A stretch of 64,000 bases of DNA from JAEYZS01 sp964469265. Lineage in GTDB: Bacteria; Bdellovibrionota; Bdellovibrionia; Bdellovibrionales; JAEYZS01. Position 1 is the stretch's first letter; each line of letters starts with the position of its first letter. The stretch covers positions 1 through 64,000 of the forward strand of contig CAYXYF010000012.1 in NCBI GenBank assembly GCA_964469265.1. Reading direction: 5' to 3'. This document shows positions 63,662 to 64,000 of this stretch, piece by piece. The notes under the pieces were generated by a model, which was not told the origin of the DNA, did no database searches, and saw only the letters and a list, made by a program, of their open reading frames with translations. Both the position numbers and the translations under genes were made by a program.

Positions 63662-63748
63662 TTGCGCCTAGTCCTGAAGCCAAATCTCTTCGCCTCAGTT
63701 TGTTTTCGGTTTTGCTAGCGTCTTGGGGCGCGCCTTTGGCGCGGTCGG

Positions 63749-63777
63749 GCTCGTGCGCCTTTGGCGCACATCGGGTT
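63749..63777. repeat. 29-bp unit left of the scaffold gap
   Basis: Identical to 63878-63906. It contains GTGCGCC-TTT-GGCGCAC, a seven-base stem, and follows a related CGCGCC-TTT-GGCGCG unit. Confidence 0.75.
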
Positions 63778-63877
63778 NNNNNNNNNNNNNNNNNNNNNNN
63801 NNNNNNNNNNNNNNNNNNNNNNNNNNNNNNNNNNNNNNNNNNNNNNNNNNNNNNNNNNNNNNNNNNNNNNNNNNNNN
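63778..63877. other. Assembly gap (100 N)
   Basis: Exactly 100 N bounded on both sides by the same 29-base sequence, so it is an assembler's join of unknown true size, possibly zero. Confidence 0.95.
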
Positions 63878-63906
63878 GCTCGTGCGCCTTTGGCGCACAT
63901 CGGGTT
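63878..63906. repeat. 29-bp unit right of the scaffold gap
   Basis: Same as 63749-63777. Contains the GTGCGCC-TTT-GGCGCAC hairpin. Confidence 0.75.
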
Positions 63907-64000
63907 TGGGTTTGGGGCGGTTGGTTTCTTGTTGCTTGATATATCACGTCGTGGTTTTATGAATTTGTGGCGCGAAATAAATTAACTTTTATTGATTTGT

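Larger units (their letters stand above)
63573..64000. other. Intergenic region with hairpins and a scaffold gap
   Basis: About 428 bases, 100 of them N. No gene can be supported; the open frames spanning the N run are artefacts of the N. It carries the hairpin at 63608 and palindromic GCGCC-TTT-GGCGC units. Confidence 0.6.

Noticed and set aside
63549..63985. Open frames across the N run
   Set aside because: They exist only because N codons are read through; no real protein is supported.

Overview
The window looks like a chromosome segment from a member of the Bdellovibrionota (Bdellovibrio and its relatives). Three things point there: several lipoproteins with the unusual FQNC lipobox, a type II secretion operon running gspC to gspN, and a system II cytochrome c maturation pair near an alternative complex III operon. 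No rRNA, tRNA or CRISPR array was seen. A run of exactly 100 N near the right end marks a scaffold join.

Layout. 1-3741: diaminopimelate/lysine and peptidoglycan genes (dapD partial, mpaA-like amidase, lysC, lysA). 3744-15600: a family of Cys-rich modular surface proteins (three lipoproteins and one 1160-residue pilin-like protein sharing modules). Inside this block lie a BufC/HvfC-like protein with a small six-Cys exported peptide, and a RAYT transposase bracketed by 19-bp inverted repeats. 15705-26783: housekeeping metabolism (hflX, maeB, thiolase and fatty-acid oxidation multienzyme, a YyaL-like protein), a secreted EEP nuclease/phosphatase-like protein and an OmpR-type regulator. 26962-30955: an outer-membrane protein, an amidohydrolase, a second RAYT and a lipoprotein, peppered with about eleven copies of a GGGGACGGAG motif, most of them inside reading frames. 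30936-32732: Ste24-like protease and ssb. 32841-47059: gspC,D,E,(outer-membrane protein),F,G,H,I,J,K,L,M,N, all on the minus strand. 47459-49890: an unknown protein, a GNAT-like protein and a PduO-type adenosyltransferase. 50047-53093: ccsB/ccsA. 53209-55926: two small envelope proteins and a Uup-type ABC-F ATPase. 56223-63572: actABCDEF. 63573-64000: hairpins and the gap.

How the genes fit together. The ccs genes attach heme to c-type cytochromes such as ActA (five CxxCH) and ActE (one CxxCH). The act operon encodes a quinol:acceptor oxidoreductase. The gsp operon would export folded proteins across the outer membrane. The Cys-rich lipoproteins and the pilin-like protein share modules and a TCCGATAA/GCCGATAA promoter element resembling a sigma-28 (FliA) -10 box, so they may form one co-regulated surface system. 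Function and regulation of that family are inferred, not shown.
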